64,000 nucleotides of DNA from Struthio camelus (taxonomy: Eukaryota > Chordata > Aves > Struthioniformes > Struthionidae). The translations under genes and the position numbers were made by a program. Positions 50,005 through 63,380 of the stretch are shown in pieces (position 1 is the stretch's first letter; each line of letters opens with the position of its first letter). A model generated the notes under the pieces. That model made no database searches and was not told where the DNA came from. It was given only the letters and a program-made list of their open reading frames with translations. The stretch is taken from assembly GCF_040807025.1 (NCBI RefSeq), contig NC_090982.1:89033463-89097462 (forward strand), given 5' to 3'.

Positions 50005-52559
50005 TCAGGGGGATGCTCGGTAGTGTTGCTGGAGCCAGCAAACGGAAGTGAGTTTGTGCTGGCACAACTGCTCTGTGAGAGTGCGTTAGATGACTGGTTA
50101 CTTACGAAAGTCTTTCAGTTAAAATATCCACCTGCCAATAAACTTTTTCCCACTCTATTTGTATATGTCAGTGATGTTGTCTAAACAGTTTAAATGTCTT
50201 TCTGGTCAGTGGCTCATTCAATTCATGTGGTACCTCAAGCTGTGTATCTTTACAGAACTCTTCTGATTGCAGTAGCTGTATTTGCTCTGTAACTGATGCT
50301 TGAGGAGGAGCAAGATTGTGTAGCATTGCTCAAGCAGAGCCTCTTTTCCCGCTTCTGCTTGCTGGTTTGATCAATCTCCAGGCAGTGCACTATGCAAGTG
50401 TGAAAGTGTGTGTGGTGAAATGTGGTGAGGAAACCTTGTTCTTGTGGTTCATGTTTCTAATTCTCTAATCCAGGTCCCCATGGAGCTGCACTTGGTCGTC
50501 TTTCTGCTCACAGGAAAGAGTGGTTGAGGGTAGGGGACAGCCTTCTTCAATGGCAGTGTCATCGGGTGTCACATGCACATACATAAATGCAAAGGGAATG
50601 TTTCCTGGTAAAGCTACCCTGTGTCCAGCAGTCAGCAACTTAAAGTCTCTGCATTAGAAAGTTCTTATCAAGACCGTCCATTTCATTGTCATCAGTGGAC
50701 ACACATCCTTTATGAATCTGCCTTCCCTAGTTTTGTACCCATTTATTTGTTTAGCTTTCAGAACTTCCAGTGATGGTGAGAAAGTTAGCTGAATTCAAAG
50801 AGAAAAGATCTTCCTTACTTTGAAACCTGTCATTTCGTAGTATTGACGTTTTCAGTCTTCTGTAATGATATGATACAAACTGTTGTGTGTTTACCTTTTC
50901 CAAATAGCTTGTGACTTTATGCACTTCTTTCAAATCTTCTTTCAGCTGTCTGCTTCTTAGACTGAAAAGTGTGGACCTATGTTGTACAGAAATCTTTTGA
51001 TAAGTCTGATCATTCTTAGCAAGTTAAGATTTGTAGGTAGGATCCATAGATTTTATTGGACCAGTTTTATTACACTACTTGCAATTGTAGTTGGAAAAAA
51101 TAGGCAAGCTTTTTCAATCTAGGACACCAACTGCATGTCTCTCCGTGCATCCTTCAGCTTCATGGCACACAGTCTCCCATGCATAGGATCCCAACCAGAC
51201 CCATAACTCCACAGCAGTTATATTGCTTCCCCTTACTCCAAATTAGTATCCTCATCCTCTAGTATCCTCTACTTCTATCTGGGTTTTTCCTGGGATTGCA
51301 TAAAGTCAGCTTTTTCCAAGATCAGTTAAATGTTCTTGAGTGTCCAGGCTTGGTTCCACATGCATTTCTTTGCATGGGAGTACTGGCTTTTAAGCAGCTA
51401 CCTCCATCTACCCTTCATCTCTGGCTGTCCGTTTCTTCCTCCCCTTATCTTCAGTTTTGTTGGCATGCTGTTTGTGGGCTGCGTTGGCTCAAGGTATTCA
51501 CCTAGCTACAAAGCAACGGGGCGCGGGGGGGGGGAGCAGTTTAGGTTGGCACTTTCCACTGAAAGAAATGTACATGTAAACGTGGCCTTAATCTCAACAA
51601 GCATAAGTACTACTTAACTAAAGATTAGCTCAGGCTCAAAGCTGAGAAGGGATTCCTTTAATTTGGCATTTGGATCCTGAGTCTCCTGACTCAGTAATTT
51701 TCCACGTTAAGTGATCTTGTTCTGACTGCTCTCAGTCATTGTGTCCTGGGCTTACAAGAAGGAAACAAACCAAACTCTGAATTTTCTTTTCTTGAACAGC
51801 CTTTTAAAAGAAGGGAGGGTGGGATCCTGTGCCAAGTAGTTGATGTTCTCTGTTTAAAGTCTCTCTTTGTGCCTAGCCGGCAATCCTTTATCTGATTTTT
51901 GATGGACAATGAGGTGAGATTACCTCTCTATTGCTGCAAAAATTTAACTGCTTCCTCTACCTAGGGACAGTATACTCGGAGGCAGATGGACAAATTGAGG
52001 CACAAGGAGCAAGCATAAGAATATAAAAAATGTTCCTGCCCTTCAGCCATGCTGTTCCCCCCAGGTAGCGCTCTCAGCTGAGGAAGTGGAAGGTCAGGGG
52101 AGTACAGGTTTGAGGTGTCTGCCTATGCACAGCCTGGGAAGCTGGGAGCTGCTGCTGGTACCTGCTATCAGTGGTGATATTTGAGCAAGCTTAATTTGGG
52201 AACCCTTTACCTGTGTAATTTGAGGATTCTCCCAGTCCCATGAGCTGGAATATTCTTTTAATGAACTTTCTGGTATATGTGTGCACTTGGATGCATCTGT
52301 GTTGTTATGCTGTGTTTGAGAACACCTTTAAGGTGAACTGATGCGATAAGTTCTGTGCGTTGCAAGAGACTTATTTTACAGACAAGCTATCTGAGCTACT
52401 ATTCATCTGATTCAGAATACTGCATATTAAGTGGCATGCTTTTGCAAGAGTTATATAGCTTCTGGTTTAAAACTTGTAAATCAATTTAAAACTTGTAAAT
52501 TTTAAAAATAGATCCTGAGATCTATTTGCACACCACTGCAAACAGGTCTTTGCTAGTTG

Positions 52560-53345
52560 GTCCAGACCTGTGGCCTTGCTAGTAGCTGACCCTCAGACCC
52601 CACAGTATCTCTGGTAGCTGGCTGGGATACCCTGGTCCCTCCAGTAGCCACCTCTCAGACCCCCCGGTCTCTTGGAGGTGCAGACTTGGCTCCCAAGCCT
52701 CTTAGGCTGCTTGCTGGCTAGTCTGGCTTGGTGTGTGTTAGCAGTTGCGTACTGACACGTGTGCCCATGCAATATGCGCTCACTCTGGTTACTGTCACCG
52801 CAGATGCTCAGGCTCCTATGACCCATGGCCCCTTCTCCAGCTTGGACCCCTATGCCTACCCCGTGCACCTAATAGGGAGCCCTCTCACCCAGGAAAATAG
52901 AAATGCAGTTTATTAAGAAGACAAGACAAGACTGTGGTGATCACGTGCAAGGCATGGTCAGACAAGCTTACATGCCTTTATTCAATTTTTCCTTCTGTTT
53001 TCCCATGCTTGTTCCTCACCAAACCACCTTAATCCCTGCCTTTCCCCACCTTTGGTCCTTCCTCTAAACATCTCATAAGAAGTCTTGCATGATGCCCAAA
53101 TGCTCTTCTGGCATCCCGTAATGAGCGGCATACCCCTGAAGGCAGCCTGTAAGTGATGTGGGGAGGTCCTCTCCCGTTGAGTCCCCTGGTGGTGCTGCCC
53201 CAGGACCATGGGCTGGTGGCTCTCCTGGACAGCCCTGCTAGCAACCAGGTCAGGGGTCTGATTGCTCTCATGGGATTATTGGGGTTCATCTGCGCCTCAT
53301 CAGCCCTCTGTTCCTTTGTGTGTACCAAGGCTAGCTCTTAATCGT
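52560..53345. other. Possible solo LTR or unclassified repeat
   Basis: A 785-bp stretch with different composition from its neighbours: C/T-rich with repeated CTCAGACCCC (near 52592 and 52652) and a TTTATT poly-A-like signal on the minus strand near 52909. It looks like an inverted retroviral-type LTR, but I could not define TG...CA ends or a target-site duplication. No viral coding sequence is seen. Confidence 0.25.
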
Positions 53346-54454
53346 GTAACGTAACATACCTAAGTTTTGAGATTCCAAATATGTTTATTTCCTGAATTAT
53401 CTCTCAATTTTGGCAGACAACCTGGAAAAAAATTTGGTATACAATCTTGGAAAACAAGTGATATTTAAAACATTTAAGTCTTTCATCCTCCCCTAACAAA
53501 TAAATGCATACATTTAAACAAGCTTGTTTTGAACCCAGAAGTGTATTGAAATGACATGAAACTTCATGGGCAGCTCTGAAATTTTTTTTTAATCCTTCAG
53601 CTGGAAGGGTGTTCAAAACTGAATTTTTGCAATAAAAACCTTTTTATTTGAAATTTCTTGCTTTAACTTTCTGAAAAAAAAAATTATTTTTGTATCCAAC
53701 TCTAATTAGGATGTGACTTTCCCTGGAGAAATCCATGTATGTGGTAGATAACCAAGCTAATCTGTCAGTCATCTCCAAAAACATAGTGCGGTGCTGAAAG
53801 GGCCCAACATTAAACCTCAGTGGAATCTTTCTTCTCCAGAAATGAGAGCAACAGAAGCCTTCAAGAAGGCTGTGCAGCTGTCATTTTCAGTTTTCCTATG
53901 GAAATACTGAATTTGGGGCTGAAGGACCCGTTTCAAATGGGAAGTAATCTGCTTTAGTTGTAAATTGTTTATTGCAGTTCCTCACGTGAAGGATTTTACT
54001 GTTGGAAGGTGGCAGAAGAGCTTATATCTTATTAAAGGGAACGCCTGTTATAGCTGTCCTTGCATTCTCAACACAGAAGGACAACGTGGTGCGCGTGCAA
54101 AGGTTCTGGCACGTATGCCACCATTCAAAGCCTTGTGCCTTGAATACGTTGGGTGTTATCAAATGAGTATCTTACTGACTGAAGGAAAATTTTTGAATGC
54201 AATTGTAACGCTCTTGCCTTGGCGTTAAGGTGTTTTAATTTATTTTATTGCTTTAATATTACATATTTTTTAACCAGTAGTTGCAAAAGCACTATTACTT
54301 TGTACTTCATTGCTTGCAGACGAGGAGTACCAGGTCTGAAACCTGGTCTGTTCCTACTTGGTGAGACGAAGGAATATTTAGCAGGGGCTGAGAATATGGA
54401 GACAGGGAGGGAACAGGGTCACGTCTTCTGGAGGAGATAGCTGTTTGACTAGAA

Positions 54455-54472
54455 TATTCAAATATTTGAATA
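54455..54472. repeat. 18-bp perfect palindrome
   Basis: TATTCAAATATTTGAATA is identical to its reverse complement. It is AT-rich and lies 2 kb before exon 2. It might bind a homodimeric factor or be chance. Confidence 0.9.
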
Positions 54473-56464
54473 GAATATCTAGTGTACAGCCTCATCTGTA
54501 ATATCACCAAATCATTTTCTGGGTTAGTGTTGATGTGTACTTTAGAGTATGAAGTGAGCCTTGAGGAACGTTTGAAGTTCTATTCAGATAGTCTGGAACA
54601 TCGTCTTTTAGGTCTTGTAGAACCTGAATTTTAGAGATTGGCCAGTGTTTGGACTTCCTCCTGTGATTTTTTTTTTTTCTCGTTGTTTTTGATTCAGTTA
54701 ATACATAGAGGTGATTTTAATGCAGAGATAAGATGCCACTCCAACAAAAAGCACAAATACCTGTTGATGTTGGACTTTGTGAGAGGGCGTTGGAGTAGCA
54801 TTCAGAATATAACTACCATTACAAATCCCTTGTTCTGTCCCTCTCTATTATGACTTCCTGTCCTTGAGTTCTCCTTCACTAAGGTCAGAATTCTCTGCAT
54901 TTCTGACATTTTTTCCATTCTGCTTTCTCTTCATAAAAGAATTTTCTTGACCCTCATCTGCAAGTTCATTGACTCTTGTCTAGAAAGATTGTGTGTGTGC
55001 TATAATGCCTCAAAGAAAAGTAATGATATTACCAGGTTGAAAAAAGTAAAACAAACAAAAAACCCCCATTCATTTCACCATCTGTCAATGTAACTCCTGT
55101 TTTCTTCTCCCTATATATTGGTTTTGTCTACCTGTCTGGTAAACTTTAGGCTCTTTTGGTAAGGAATCCTGTTTTCTCAATTTGAAAACTACTTTGCACA
55201 GTATAAGTGCTGCTGGGGAGAATATGAACAAACAAATTTTTGGAAAAGATTTAAATCCCCAAGATTGGTTGGTTGGTTTTTTTTTAACGCAGCACCCTTG
55301 TTACGAACAGGATGTTAGGATGACGCTCTCCTTGTAGACAGGTAGAATAAGAGCAGCCTCCCTTGTATTTCTTTCTCTGAAGTATTCTGTTTCTGACCCC
55401 TCCCAGAGGAATGGTATTAGACTGGACAGACATTGGTTTGCTTCTGGGGTGTTTCTGACCTTCCTAATAATCTCAGAAAACCTTAGATAGCGCTAACATA
55501 TCAGTATCTCTCCTTTAGCTATCTACAGCAAATAGAGTGGGTGAAGCATGGTCATGCCAGGGTAAATCTGTGGGAAAACGTTACTGTTATCTGAACAAGC
55601 TTCAGGGAACGGAGTCAAATGATGGTGATTGAATCTTGCATCTTGCAGTTTTGAAAGGTGTTTTAGAGGACGAAAAGGTACAACTGACTTGGGTGTCTGC
55701 AAAACCTGTTTCTATAGGACAGTCTTCAAATTTAATTTTGGTGGCCTCTTTGTTTAACAAAAATAAACTGGACAAACAGAATAAAAAGAAAATACTATTG
55801 ATATCACTGTTCCCAAGGAGCTAAACATAACACAGGGATAAACTGCTGAACAGGTCGATGTCCTAGCAGTATGCATCTTTGAACGTTGTTTTTGAGCTCT
55901 GTATATACCAAGATGGTGAGACAGGTTTAAACAACTGAATTCTGGATTTCAAAATCCAGGACTTTTTTTAATCTTGTACCTTTTAAACCCTCAATGTATC
56001 TCTAATGTAGACAAAATTATTATGAATGTTTTATCTTGTGTTTGAAGAGAGCTTTATAGTCTACGCAGAATAAATTTCTGTGGAGTATATATTAAATGAA
56101 CTAGATTTCTGAGGATCATTTAGGATTTCAAATGGCCCTGTTCAGCAAATCGTTGTTTACTTTTATTACTGTTATTCTGTTATAGTATTATTACTGTTAT
56201 GCTATTATTATTATCCTGTTTTTTGTTTAAGTTTTGCCACCTTTGGCTGTAGTTGGATGCTTTTCATGTTTGCGTTTTGGCTATTCTTTAACAGATTAAA
56301 TGTACACCTCCTGGAGTACTTTTCCTTTCAAAATCTAACCTAGGAAAGACTGCTACTATCTAAAGGCTGAGAGTTCATTCACAGTTTAACCACTTGCACA
56401 GTGGTGATCTTGAAGATCAATTACTGAACCAACATTAAACCTGTCGTCTTTTTTTTATTAACAG

Positions 56465-56538
56465 GAGGAGTCTCGTATCCTCAGGGTAAAGGTGGTTTCT
56501 GGCATTGATCTAGCAAAAAAAGACATCTTCGGAGCCAG
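56465..56538 (+). CDS. NEDD4L: NEDD4L coding exon 2 (start of C2 domain)
   Basis: This 74-bp exon encodes residues 17-40 (EESRILRVKVVSGIDLAKKD, then IFGA) plus two bases (AG) of a split serine codon, so it ends in phase 2. It is the first beta strand and first loop of the C2 domain, which binds calcium and phospholipid and takes part in autoinhibition of NEDD4-type ligases. The acceptor is strong: a run of T followed by ATTAACAG. The donor is CAG|GTAGGT at 56539. VVSGIDLAKKDIFGA agrees with NEDD4L, whereas mammalian NEDD4 has VIAGIGLAKKDILGA at this place. That is the main reason for the NEDD4L call. The next exon should complete the serine and continue with DPYV. I found no such sequence before the window ends, so intron 2 is at least 7.4 kb. 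Confidence 0.9.
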
Positions 56539-59500
56539 GTAGGTGTGTTGCGTTGAGTATTCTACGCTTTTAAACACAATACTCTTAGAGCAAGGACACT
56601 ATAATTGTTCATGAACATAATGAGAGATCCTATTACATGATTACAGCCAATGCAAATTATGGGATGTTTGTTGGCAAGAAAGCAATTAATCACACTAAGG
56701 ACTGTTCATGCCCTCTGGAATATTCCCTCTTCCACCACAGGAAACAGTTGCTTATTTCATCTTCTGCCCTAGTTCTGTCAATATGTAAGGAAGCACTCAA
56801 ACTTTGGCAGGTTTTGGTAATATTTAAAATTACTCCCAGCTGTCTCCCCATATGACTCACATGATGTAAGAAAGACCAAAAGCCAGCAGCACCCTCTCTT
56901 AATTTGAGAAAGCTCCACTCTCTGCTGGTTTTCAGCACCAATCTCTTCAGTGCCAGGTGTCTAAGTCTGATGTGATAGCCAGATTCTGAATTTTCCTGGA
57001 CTCTTAGACATATCTGGATATCACTGCTGCAGTTCCTAAGAATGGTACCTTTCAGATGGAAAGGCAGTAAAGCATTTTATCTTTATTTAGCCTATGTTAT
57101 TGGAAGTATTAGTGCAGGAAAGAGTTTGGCATGAACTGTGCCGACTTGCTGCTTTTTTGCTTTGGCTATGGCAAGTCCAGGTTTTGCTTTTGGTTGAGCC
57201 TTGAAATTACTTTTGTTTTAAACTGGGAGCTGAGAGGAAAAAGAGAGCCTTCCGGAGTGCACGGGGCAGTCTGCCCATGGTTGTCTCCCTGTTTGTCTGC
57301 GCGTTGAAAGATGGAGCGAACAGACCATGCTTTGCACTGGTCTTCAAGCCAGAATAACGATTGCCAAATGACAAAACTGGTTTTAAGTGGTCAAGTGGAA
57401 ACAGACAGACACAGTCACTTTGTTTGTTCTCTGAAGTCTTTTGTTTTGAAAGAATTAGTCACAGGTGTAAAATGCACATATTAAAAAGGGGGGTGGAATA
57501 GCTTTCCTCAAGCCTAGGCTTGTTGTGTAAATAGTGATTTAAAGAATCAGATCTTTCTAAGGTAGTAAGTGAGGGAGAAACTGGTCCTGAAGTCGAAACT
57601 GATGCAGAAAACCTTCTTTTTTTCTGAAGGCTAATTCCAAGTTTGACTTTCTCTGCTGATCTCAGTCCTTAGTATGAGGAGATTCTTTACTAAAAGTGCC
57701 CCGAACTTTGTAGAAGTATCAAGTTGAAGTTAGTGGTAACCAGTTTAGCTCTTATTGAAATGACTCTAGTTTCATAATTTATAAATGAGCCTCCCTATGG
57801 ATTTCCCTGTATATCTTTAATGATGCTTGCAAATTGTTTGTTAGCTTGCCTATCTAGTTTGAAACTACATGAAAGCAGCGATTAAAGGCTTAATCAACTT
57901 TAATTTTTTTTTGTGATATTTGCAACAAACGTTCCTTCGGTAGCTGTATGCAGAATATGGTAAGACTAAGCTTTTTTTTTTATTTTCCTCCTCCAAATTT
58001 GCTCTTTTGAAGAATAGCTTTTGGTGCTAACATAAGCAGCAAAAGAAGTGGCTCATGTGTAGATGTAATCAGACACATAGTGCTTGCTGAGTAGATTCAT
58101 GGTAGTACTGTTAATAGTGTGGCTAGGTTGCACTATAGGAGTACTACTGCTTGCTCTCGCTGCATCAGCATATACCTCATGGGACTCTCGCCCTTTGCCT
58201 GCTCTTGCAGTTGGAGTTGAGATGCTGCAGTACCAAAACATGAGAGAGGAGGAACAAATTCTGGAGAAGAGATGGGACTAAGGCACAGAGAAAATGAGAT
58301 TTCTATTAAAAATACTAACCATAGAATTGCCATTTTTATGTGCTAACTTTGCTTTTTCTATATCTTGTTTAATTTGACCTTTTTGTATTATTACAAATCT
58401 TTTGGTTACTTGATATATTTAATTGGGTGGATTTTGTTTCTGCACTTTTCTGAGCTTTAAATTTTATCACGTCTTTTGAAGGAAAAAAAAAAGCAAAACT
58501 TGTGTTTGGAATATCAGATCTACTTATTAGAAGGGATTTTATAGAAATACTGAAGTGCTATGGCAAACTCATAGAAGTAAGCTAAGAAAAATGGGAATCT
58601 CTTTGGAATTCATTCGATTCTTTAAAGGATGCCTTGGAAACTTTACAGTTGAATCCCCGGCATTGTAGTATCTCCTTCAGCCATACTTCTCATAGATCTT
58701 TTTGTAAATATTTAAGATGTCTCATTCAAAAGAACTCCTGAAATTTGTTCAGAAATTGATAAATGAAAGAAAATTATCTTTCAAAATTCAGATATACTTA
58801 AACTAAATGAAATTTGAACTGAGTTCCATTGATGTGGCCCTTAAATATTTAAGTATATTGGCCTCAAGTCAGTAGGGTTTCCATAAAACCAGAGAGTTAA
58901 AAACATAAGTTGGGAATATGTTTTTAACTGTGTTTTAAACAGTTCTTTAGTAGAAGTGAGGCTAACAGCATCTTACATCACAAACTTAGTGAAGTGCTTG
59001 TATCGTTGTGCTGACAAGCTTTCAGAAAGTTTGGGCGGGGGCTAAAGTTGGAGTTGACTTTTTTTGCTTATTTTAAGGGCCTTGCATATCTTGCTGAGAT
59101 TTCATCATTTCATGCTGCTTGAATCTTAAGTATGATTTAAGTCATCACAAATAGAATCATTCTAACATAGTTGTCAAGTGTGTGTTTTGTAATAATTATT
59201 CTTTTAACAGTTTTGTTGAGAATCAGTATGGAATGGATGATTAAATTCTTATTTGGGGGGCAAGGGAGTACGTAATGTCTGAACTAAGCACGAGGATGAG
59301 GAAAATGTAAACTTCTAAAGGCCATAAAAATAGTTTTTCTGTGTAGCATATGTTCAGGATCCCTAAACATAACAGTAAGTAATCCTATCTATGCGTGTTT
59401 TCTTCTGTTGGTGTGAATGTAGACCCCAACCCTCCATTTCTTCTTACTCTCCCATAAATAACTTTCATCAGATAAAGAAAATCAACTTGGAAGAGATTTG

Positions 59501-59699
59501 TGATGGTGTCACTTTTAGCACACAGCCACAGACTAACATCTTACCTGGAAGGAAATGAAAGTTATGTTACACAATTTTATTCCGTAAATGCGGTGTGTGC
59601 TAGGCAGTAGCTACCCGTATCAAAGAAAAATGTGCCATATCTGAGACCATTGCTAGCAGGCTCAGCAAAAGGCTGAAGAACCGAGTGGGCCATGTTGAG

Positions 59700-60250
59700 G
59701 ATCTTTTTGGTCGGCTGCGAAGGAACCGCAGGGATGAGCAGTGCACGCGGGCGGAAGGAGGAGCAGTTCAGGTCTCTGCCCTCGCTCCCGAGGGACCGAC
59801 CTCTCCACACCTTTAACGGAAGGTGCGCGTGACAGTGGCCAGTCTCCCGTTAAATCTTTCTGCTTCCTTCACTCCTTTTATTTTTTTACTGGCAGTAGTT
59901 GGGGACTGCTGGCCCCCGAGGCCACTTTCCTGTGGAAACGCCAGCGTCCTGCAGGAGTGTCTCTGCCGGCCCAGGCAGCAGGAGCAGAGTTGGGTTTCTG
60001 TCTGGCACCAGCCTTGCCTGTTCCTCTACAAGAAATACTTGTCTCTTCTCATCTGCTGTCAGGTGGAGCACCCGCCCACGGCTGTTGGATAATGTTTTTT
60101 GAGGTGATTATCCCTCCTGCCTGAGAGATGTTGAGGGAGGCGGGAGACACGTCATTGCGCCTGTGGGTATGGCGAACAAAGAGGCAAAGGCTGAGGCATG
60201 GTGGTGGTAGAGCAGAGCGCCGCTCCGCCGGGGCAGGCGCGTGCGAATGA
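59700..60250. other. GC-rich islet in intron 2
   Basis: Raised GC and CpG over about 550 bp, with overlapping open frames on both strands (up to 127 codons, 59741-60124). No domain is recognised. Confidence 0.3.
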
Positions 60251-62714
60251 GTGGGCTATGCATTTGAAAGTGTGAAAATGAGTAGGCCTTGCTTTGAAAA
60301 AAGGAGGCATTTAAGAGTAGAGGAAAATGCCTTGTGATTCATCCAGATGCAAACTGGGACAGGGTTGACTTAGGGGTGTTGCCCTGTGTATCCGTTTCTT
60401 TCATAACGAATGAACAGAAACGGCCAGCACCGAAGGACAGAGCAGCATGGTCTCTCAAGGAGTGCAACGTGTGTCCACCCCACCGTGTGTCCACCCCACC
60501 GTCTGTGATGCCCCTCGCTCGTGGTATGACACATCCTAACCAGGCTCCCTCTGTCTATAGGCACTGCTGGGCTGTGGACAAATACGTGTTGTTTTTTTTT
60601 TTTTCCTCTCTCTTCTCACAAATTAAACCAAGTGCTGAGGACAAATTCCTGCTCTTGTAATGCTGTTTTTGGGAGAGAGGTGGTCAAATGACTGTGCTAA
60701 ATGTTTTAGATAGTTATAAACTTTGGAATGAGCAAATCATAAAATGTTTAATGAAATCTTTTGAAAAATGTTAGAATTGCAGAATTACAGTCCCAGCAGC
60801 TGATGGGCAGCAGCTCCTTCATGGTTGAGTCATGCAGCGTTTTTAATACTGGGGCAGAATAGTGAGCATATTACTGTGTGACTATGAAAGATGAACTACA
60901 AAGCATACATTGTGTTTTATATCTCAATGGGCTTTTCTTACAGTATTTAATTAACTGGAATATTAAAGCCACCACTTCTAGACTTGTGGAGTTTGAAAGC
61001 CATTTTTGCCTGATAGCATCTGAAGAAAATCTCCTGCCAGTTTAGAGCACTAGAGAAACTAGTATTTTTCTCCTGAAGACTGCAACAATAAAGAAGACTC
61101 ACTGCTTTTAATTTTCCTTTTCTGAAATTCTTTTTGGCTTACGAAATCACTTGGATAGCAACTGATGACATGCGTGAGTTGAGACATTCTTAGAATTACG
61201 ATTAGAATGACACAGAATATACTAGAATGTAAAAATGAGTAGCAGCTCTGAGTTATCTGAGGTGACGGTTAAATGTGATGGATTTCATCTCCAGAATTTT
61301 AGTTGAAGTAGACCTAAGTGACTTATAGCCTGTTTTAGATTTTGCCCTGTAAAATCATAACACGTGGAATCTTTGGTTCGCTGCAACGGCTAGGAGGTGC
61401 TGTAAACGGATTTCGTGAACTTAGTATTAGCTTTGCATGCTTACCTCTGACTTAGACTTGAACGGTACATTACAGTCTGCATCGCTGTAGTCTGCATTGC
61501 TGTTTAGGCATGGGCACAGATGTTTCCTAGCAAGCATGCTGTATTGTAATTTAAGCATTACAATTTTACATGTATTTCCTTTCATTCTATCTCCAAACTT
61601 TCTTAAATGCCATGTCCTACTAAATTCAGCTATTGAAGGTATTTGCATTCTTGTATGTAATTGGGTAACGCAAATTATAATGAAATTTATCTTAATCGTG
61701 CAACATGCTGAACAGATTATTATTATTTATTACTGTTTTGTTTTTACTCACATATTATGACGGCACTCAAAGCCTCGCTCCTGAAGGAGGCTGCACTGTG
61801 CAAGTTGCTGGGTGCAGATGCAGTTGCTGCCTGGAGAACCTTGGGGTATAAAATGAAATCTCCTCTCTGGAATCCAGTTCTTATGTTTACGTCTTACTGA
61901 AATCTGAGTAGATCTTCCTCCAGTGAGTTGGTCTGTTTGAGCACCTTCTGCCTCAGGGGGCAAGTTTATATCTTTTCTGGAAGGTAGTTCCAGGATGGAC
62001 TTGGATTTTTTTAATCATTTTGTTTTATTCAAAGTTATGGGAATGTAATACTGTTGTTTATAGATAAAAAAGACCACCTTCTTATCTGCAGATAAGCTTT
62101 TAACATGGATTTATGGATTCTTAGACTGTCTGGAGATTAGCCTCATGTCACTCTTCTGGGCAAATACTTCTGTAGTAACTGGTGAAACAGATGATACCAC
62201 CATAGCTTTGTGTGATTTACTGCGTATAATTCCCCTCTTCCCGTTGCAGTGTGTTTACACCATTTGGAAAAGACACAAGATTAAAAAGAAATTTAACAAG
62301 ATACATAATCAAATGAATTACATCACTACTTTTTTAGAATACACCCACACCAGTTTTTTAAAATACAGCACTTCTGAAGGTAGCACTGGGTTGGCCATTA
62401 TGTTATTTGGCACAGTCACGGCACGCTTTTATAAATACCGTTTCTGTGCATTCACACACAAATGCAGTCACAAGTAATAAAGGTGATACGTATAAATGAG
62501 AAGAAAATGTTACTTCACACAACCAATAATAAGCAGAAAAGACACTGTGGCGTGGATGTTCTTACTGATCGAACAGAACTGGAAATGAAGAAGGGTACGT
62601 TCGCATGCCTGAAAAAGGGCATATTGGCTTAAATTCCTTAGCTGCTGCTCTTGCCTTCTTGATAACAAAGTAAGTTAAAATTGTGGCAGTCTGGAAGTTG
62701 AGAAAGGTCGAGCG

Positions 62715-63010
62715 TTTTCCAAATGAGACGCTGCGGGTCTCCTCCGGGTCGGTTGTGCTCACCTGCTCGGAAGAGCCTGCGGCGTGAAGGCTCAGACAAA
62801 ATGGGAGCCGCCTTCCTCTTCAGAGCGGCTCCCCGCAGCCGTGCTGGGGGGCCCTGCAGGCCCCAGGGCCCCCGAGGGGGTGTCAATCGTGTTGCGTACC
62901 CCCGTTCGCAACAGGGCTGTGTCAAGCGTGGCCGGATTCTGTCAGGTACGCGTACGTTGTTCCTGTTGATTTACGATGGCAGTAGAGCACCACGGCTGCG
63001 GAGAGTGTGA
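62715..63010. other. GC-rich islet in intron 2
   Basis: A CpG-rich stretch of about 300 bp. Frames on both strands stay open for about 95 codons but match nothing I know. It may be a regulatory islet or a remnant of an inserted GC-rich sequence. Confidence 0.3.
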
Positions 63011-63367
63011 CCAGCAGGTAGCAAAGACAGCGGACGTGTATCTGTTGCCTCTTCTGTGTCCACCATTGCTATTTCTAGTCCAGTTTGAGTGATGGTAAAT
63101 TCTCTTAACTAATGGAGAAATTCTAGTGAAAAACATGCCCGTGAAAGAGCTAGTGTGTGCAACTACCTTGGAACTGAGTTTTAAAAACATTCAGTTCTTT
63201 CTCTTACTGATGTTTCCTCTGTCTAATAGAGACTAATTATGGAGGTGAGCTACTCATAAAAAATTAATGAGTATTAGATTTTGTAAATAATCTGATGCAC
63301 AATAAACAGACTCCTCAGTGCACTGTTCTACAGGATTTTGCAAATACTGTCTTTATAAACAATAAAG

Positions 63368-63380
63368 CTCCCTCTGGCGG
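63368..63380 (-). promoter_or_regulatory. CTCF-like motif, reverse
   Basis: CTCCCTCTGGCGG is the exact reverse complement of the 13-mer at 70-82. On the minus strand it continues with C, improving the match to the CTCF consensus. Confidence 0.45.

Larger units (their letters stand above)
12861..56464 (+). other. NEDD4L intron 1 (43.6 kb)
   Basis: The intron runs from the GTGAGC donor after exon 1 to the T-rich tract and ATTAACAG acceptor before exon 2. A very long first intron is usual for NEDD4-family genes, which often carry alternative first exons there. The first 1.3 kb is CpG-island and minisatellite sequence. The rest is mostly AT-rich unique sequence with five CR1 fragments, poly-T and other simple repeats, and small GC-rich islets listed separately. 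I found no further coding exon that I can name. Confidence 0.85.

Noticed and set aside
62145..62477. 110-codon ORF preceded by a pyrimidine tract and CAG
   Set aside because: Lys/Thr/Phe-rich AT-driven composition with no family match; not the NEDD4L exon expected next.
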